Shown: positions 59,891 through 64,000 of the stretch, one piece after another
Layout: each line of letters begins with the position of its first letter
Numbering within the stretch: the stretch's first letter is position 1
NCBI GenBank assembly: GCA_018466975.1
Contig: CM031558.1
Span: 806,001 to 870,000, forward strand
Reading direction: 5' to 3'
Length of the DNA: 64,000 bases
DNA from: Sparassis latifolia
Taxonomy: Eukaryota; Basidiomycota; Agaricomycetes; Polyporales; Sparassidaceae
Notes under the pieces: generated by a model
The model's database searches: none
Told to the model about the DNA's origin: nothing
What the model saw: only the letters and a program-made list of their open reading frames with translations
Translations under genes and position numbers: made by a program

Positions 59891-62338
59891 TTGCTGCTAC
59901 ACAACCACCACCATCAACTCTGGCCATTTGATCAACCATACTCCACTATGTTACTTCTTCTTTGGCTGTTTGCCATTGCTGTCTATATATATCCAGCATG
60001 CTATCTACAGCATCTATTAGTTGATACAGCAGGTAATGTAGCATTATTTAACAGCTCATTATTGGCACTTACTTCTGCAGATGGTTTTATACTGTCTACT
60101 ACCACCTGGATACTGGTGTCCACCTTTGAAAGAGATGTGCCATGTAATGGCAGGGTACTGGCATATACTCTCACAGAAAAAGACATGTCATGTAATGGCA
60201 GGGTACTGGAATCTACCCTCACAGAAAGAGATATACCATGTAATGCTGCTGCAGATAATTTTACACTATTTACTACCACCTGGGTACTGGCGTCCACCTT
60301 TGAAAGTGACGTGCCATTTAATGGCAGGGTACTGGCATCCACCCTCGCAGAAAGAGATGTGCCATTTAATGAAAGGGTACTAGCATCTGCCCTCACAGAA
60401 AGAGACGTGCCATGTAATGGCAGGGTACAGGCATCCATCCTCACAGAAAGAGATGTGCCATTTAATGGCAGGGCACTGACATCTACTGTCACAAAAAGAG
60501 ACATATCGTGGAATGACAGAGTACTAGTGTTTGCTCTTACAGGAAGAGACAGACCATTAAATAGCAAAGTATTAGCATCATCTCTTGCAGAGATCAGAGA
60601 CAGATTGCAATCCAACAGTGTGGATACTAATCACAATTTAAAGATATTTTGCAATATAGGTCGAACACTTATAAAACTAAAGGCATTACTTGGCCTTTGT
60701 GTGCAAGCATATCGCACACCACAGACTACCTGTCAATTATTGAGACTTAGACTTATGAAAAACTGTCTCCACAAACATGACTATATTGCATTGCAGCACT
60801 CAAAGGCTGACTATTTGACACCACTGTTATGTCTTTGTTATAGGAGGCAAATTACTGTAAATTTAACTAAACATATTCTAATATTGCAAGCATCTAAAGT
60901 CGCATCTACACAAATTGGTGATGGTGTCAAACCCAAGTCAAGGAAGACATGTATATGGAGCTTTGAAGAAATTCAGCCATATATTGTATCTGGATGTGAT
61001 AGTCCTTTTGCTGCTCATTTTCAGCTCTTTACTTATACTTCTAATGTCTCAGATTATAAAGATGGATCACAGTATATAATTGCAAATGTACCACTTGCAA
61101 CTATAGTCAATCAAGCATCTGTAAAAATTTTAGTTGAAATGTGTCAGCAATATGGAATTTCTGTATCTCGCAAGCATACTTCAGCTGCAGTATTTCAATT
61201 TATATTGCTCAAACATTCTTGCATGCAATGTGCAGACTTTAAATGTATTTTTAATGTAAATTCACCCTCTAAACATGGTAGTGAGTGTCAGAAAAAATAT
61301 AGAGACCAGAACAGTGATTATCAACTTAGTGAGCAGAAGAGACAGCAATCTCGTGCCACAGATCCTGCCTATCAGAAGATTCATAGACTTGCAGAGATGA
61401 ATTACAAGAAGCAACATATGTTTCCACCATTACCTCCATCTCAGCAGTTGTTAACTGAAACAATACAGGGCTTTTGTAGTGACATAGTGAGAGATGAAGT
61501 TCTAGAGGCCAGATGTGCAGTTTGTGCAATGCTTACTCCTGTAACACATTTAACTCCTGTAAGTGATGCAAATATTGACTTAGACCTCCTTAAAGCATTT
61601 GATGTTACTCGTTGTGAGCATAAAAAGAAGAATGATCCTATAGAAGAACTCAGAGAGCCAATTATTGATTCAAAGTGTATTGGAATATACACTGCATGTG
61701 TACACTCACTACAGAAAGGAGTAGTTCCAGTTAGTGCACTTGCTAATGGACTATGGCTAGGTGAAGTGCCGAATGAGTTGCAAGACCTTTTATGGACTAA
61801 GCAAATGATTATATCTCATATTATGCACAATTACTGTGTTATGCGAGTGGCCTCTTCTGATATGCACAAGATGCGAGCAAATGTCATATGTCATGCCGTG
61901 CCAATTCCCAAGGTTTATTCAGTGCTTTCACCTAAACGTGAAGACTTAAATGAAGTTCTTGCATTTATATACACTGGGCCAGCCAAGCCAGCACCCTCTG
62001 ATTTTCAATGTACACCTTTTCTTGTAAGACATAATCAGGTTGCAGCAGCACTTGAATGGCTGAAGTTAAATCATTTGGATTACACTGATCTCGAGATTTC
62101 ATATGAGAATTTGCAGAAATATCCTGAGGATGTACCTCCAGTTATTGTCGACTATCACTATGTAGAGTCAAATAAAGATGCTGAGGCAAGTGCAGTGAAT
62201 GATATCGAGCCAGACCAAGGTACATTAAAAGGACAGTGTCCATTTACTGTGCATAGTTTGACAAGTGATGAACTTAGTGAACTGCTTAAGAATGATCCAC
62301 AGAAAGTTCATGCAAAAGCAATAGCACACTTCAAATAA
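59891..62338 (+). pseudogene. Helitron-type N-terminal protein with 48-bp internal repeats, truncated
   Basis: A long frame whose first codons are not ATG-certain (ATG at 59,949 is possible). About ten imperfect 16-residue repeats of the form GRVLASTLTERDVPCN occupy roughly 60,110-60,560. A charged segment SDYQLSEQKRQQSRATDPAY follows, then a region matching the 35,964-34,826 Helitron protein: CAVCAMLTPVTHLTPV, SALANGLWLGEVPNELQ, CPFTVHSLTSDELSELL. A TAA at 62,336-62,338 ends it exactly where the homologue continues; after the stop GGKVLAVGHSEQAVSLYNNS still reads in frame. The Rep and helicase parts are gone. Codon use is AT-rich, unlike the left remnant, so it is an older or different Helitron lineage. 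Confidence 0.7.
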
Positions 62339-62515
62339 GGTGGCAAAGTACTTGCAGTTGGACATTCTGAACAGGCTGTATCACTGTACAATAATTCACA
62401 ACTATATCCAATATGGTTTGGGTGAATTTGGTAATATCCAAGGAGTTAAGAAAGTATCTGACTGTGAACGAAAGAAGGCAACTAAGAATGGCAAGGTGGA
62501 TGGCTTTAAGACAAA
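62339..62515 (+). pseudogene. Residual Helitron coding DNA after the stop
   Basis: Continues the homology as NNSQLYP, then a small deletion shifts the frame to YGLGEFGN, matching PYGLGRFEN of the other copy. Similarity is lost just before the next Helitron-like terminus. Confidence 0.6.
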
Positions 62516-62546
62516 CTTGTGAGGAGTAGGCCACTGCTTTGCATGG
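62516..62546 (-). mobile_element. Diverged Helitron-like 3' terminus
   Basis: On the minus strand: GCCATGCAAAGCAGTGGC hairpin, spacer, then CAAG at 62,516-62,519 where the other ends have CTAG. The flanking base is again T. The flanks (TCAGGAATCATT, CTACTCC) also match the two outer termini. A further degenerate copy (CTTGTGAAGAGTGGTCCATTG) lies near 62,648. Confidence 0.55.
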
Positions 62547-64000
62547 CAGAAATGATTCCTGAGGTCCTGTATTCTTGCCTTTCTCTCCTCATCTAAATGT
62601 TTTCACATGCATTAATCATTTTGTATTACTTCTTAGTAGTTAATTACTTGTGAAGAGTGGTCCATTGCATTGCATAGCATCTTGTAGTTTTATTCAGTAT
62701 TTATTTAAAGGTTTCATCGTTCATATTTACTTAAAACAGTCACTTTAGGTGAAAATCTAGTAAAATTTTATGGGATACTAATAAGTGTAAAAAACTCAGG
62801 CCTTTCTTGTTAGTGTATAATTTATGTAACAATTTATTTTCTACAGATATCAAAAAGAAATAAAGTATTAGAATGACTTATAATATTATTTAGAGACTCT
62901 AAGTATCATTAATAACTGCACTACAATAATTTAGTATGTTATTCTTCTAATATTTTACTTACAAATGATTTGTAACATCACTGCAATAGTCCAGCATGTC
63001 ATCTATATGTCTATACAAAAAATTTATAAGAAAATGCTAGTGCTTTTCAAACAAAAGCATTATAATAGTCTATAATGTTATTCAATCACTGCTTAGTAAT
63101 GTATAGTAAGCTTTTAATAATATTATACCCTTGACTTACTTATAAGATGTCATTTGATTGTAGTTTATAAAAATCTTATAACAGTATATAAGAGTTTGTG
63201 ACACACTTTATAACAATAATATGTTATGTTATTACATGAGTCTTATAGTCGCCTACCAACTTTTTGCATATTAGTTGATAATCTAGTATAATGTAAATAA
63301 TAAATTATTTGTAGCTGCCCGATAATAGTTTAACATATTGCTAAGTATCTCAGAGTATGATTATCTAAAACATAGCTTAAAAATGATTTTACTCTGTCCT
63401 TTTATCAAAACTATATAAGAATGTCACTAAAAATTGTTAGTACGCCTTTTCTACAAATCACCTTCAAAATTGCTTTAAAATAATACCATTATGTTGTTTT
63501 GCAAAAAGTCTACAAAAACTTAACCCAAAAGATAACTAGTATGCATTTTAAAAGACTCAGCTGAAGAATGGCTTTAAAATGATATTATTATGTCATTTTA
63601 TAAAATTTATACAAAAACATAACCAAAAAGTAATTAGTACACATTCTAATAGACTTGGCTGAAAAATGGCTTCAAAATGATATTACTATGTTGTTTTGCA
63701 AAAAGTATATAAAAAGTGACTAGTATGCATTCTAAAAAACTGAGCTAAAAAATGGCATCAAAATGATGCTACTATATTATTTTATAAAATTTATATAAAA
63801 ACATCCCTAAAAAGTTATTAATATTTATTTTACAAGGATTACCTTAATAGCCTACTATATTATGTAGCTACTTCAAGGTAACTATCTGATAGAACTTTCT
63901 TGGAACTTTAGATTCTATAGTCATGCCATAATTTTTCTGATTTTAAATAATATTTTCTGATTTTTTTCTAAGTGTTTACTCTAATAGGCATCTATGTGAC
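62547..64000. other. AT-rich noncoding DNA
   Basis: No gene is recognisable. Loose repeats recur from about 63,400, with words such as ATGATATTACTATGTTGTTT, AGTATGCATTCTAAAAAACT and GCAAAAAGTCTACAAAAAC at spacings of roughly 100-110 bp. They probably represent a decayed tandem array. Confidence 0.5.

Noticed and set aside
60001..60615. 204-codon minus-strand gene
   Set aside because: It is the shadow of the 48-bp repeats of the plus-strand Helitron-type frame.

Overview
The window looks like nuclear DNA of a filamentous basidiomycete fungus, most likely an Agaricomycete. The evidence is many short GT-AG introns of about 40-95 nt, three likely GC-AG introns, a fused dethiobiotin synthetase/DAPA aminotransferase, a split Zn2Cys6 regulator, and repeats made of Helitrons and a DIRS-like (tyrosine-recombinase type) retroelement. 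All gene models were spliced by hand; the exon phases given are consistent, but no search or transcript was available.

Bases 1-27,120 are gene-dense and gene-ordinary. In order: a small unsupported frame; BioDA biotin synthesis (+); ribosomal protein uS10/Rps20 (-) divergent from a CCDC130/Saf4 splicing factor (+); an unrecognised membrane/coiled-coil gene with broken frames (+); a CobW/Zng1-type zinc GTPase (+); a J-domain protein (+); a large Zn2Cys6 transcription factor (-); a TMEM41-type VTT membrane protein (+); a Swi1-like ARID subunit of SWI/SNF (+); and the GPI-lipid remodeller Cwh43 (+).

After the Cwh43 stop at 27,117 intact host-type genes end and the rest is repeats. An array of ~49-bp repeats leads into a ~30.6-kb imperfect giant inverted repeat, 28,835-59,466. 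Both outer ends are Helitron-type 3' termini (hairpin, 10 nt, CTAG, next base T) facing outward. From the edges inward each arm carries AT-rich DNA, a tandem array, a tRNA-derived SINE-like unit, a dead DIRS-like gag/RT/RNase H element, simple GCGACTTCG-type repeats, a conserved ~300-bp segment, a 33-bp-type minisatellite, and an array of about ten ~169-bp satellite monomers. The two satellite arrays face each other across a non-repetitive ~1.3-kb AT-rich core (about 45,075-46,385). The left arm is longer mainly because a degenerate Helitron Rep gene and a partial second copy of its 5' part lie in it. Right of the palindrome is another decayed Helitron-type gene, with 48-bp internal repeats, and further decayed Helitron 3' ends.

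The layout (unique core, inverted satellite arrays, inverted transposon-rich arms, no intact host gene for 37 kb, abrupt border with housekeeping genes) resembles a regional centromere or pericentromere. That is my inference and is the main thing to test here; a tail-out pair of Helitrons carrying captured DNA is the chief alternative.
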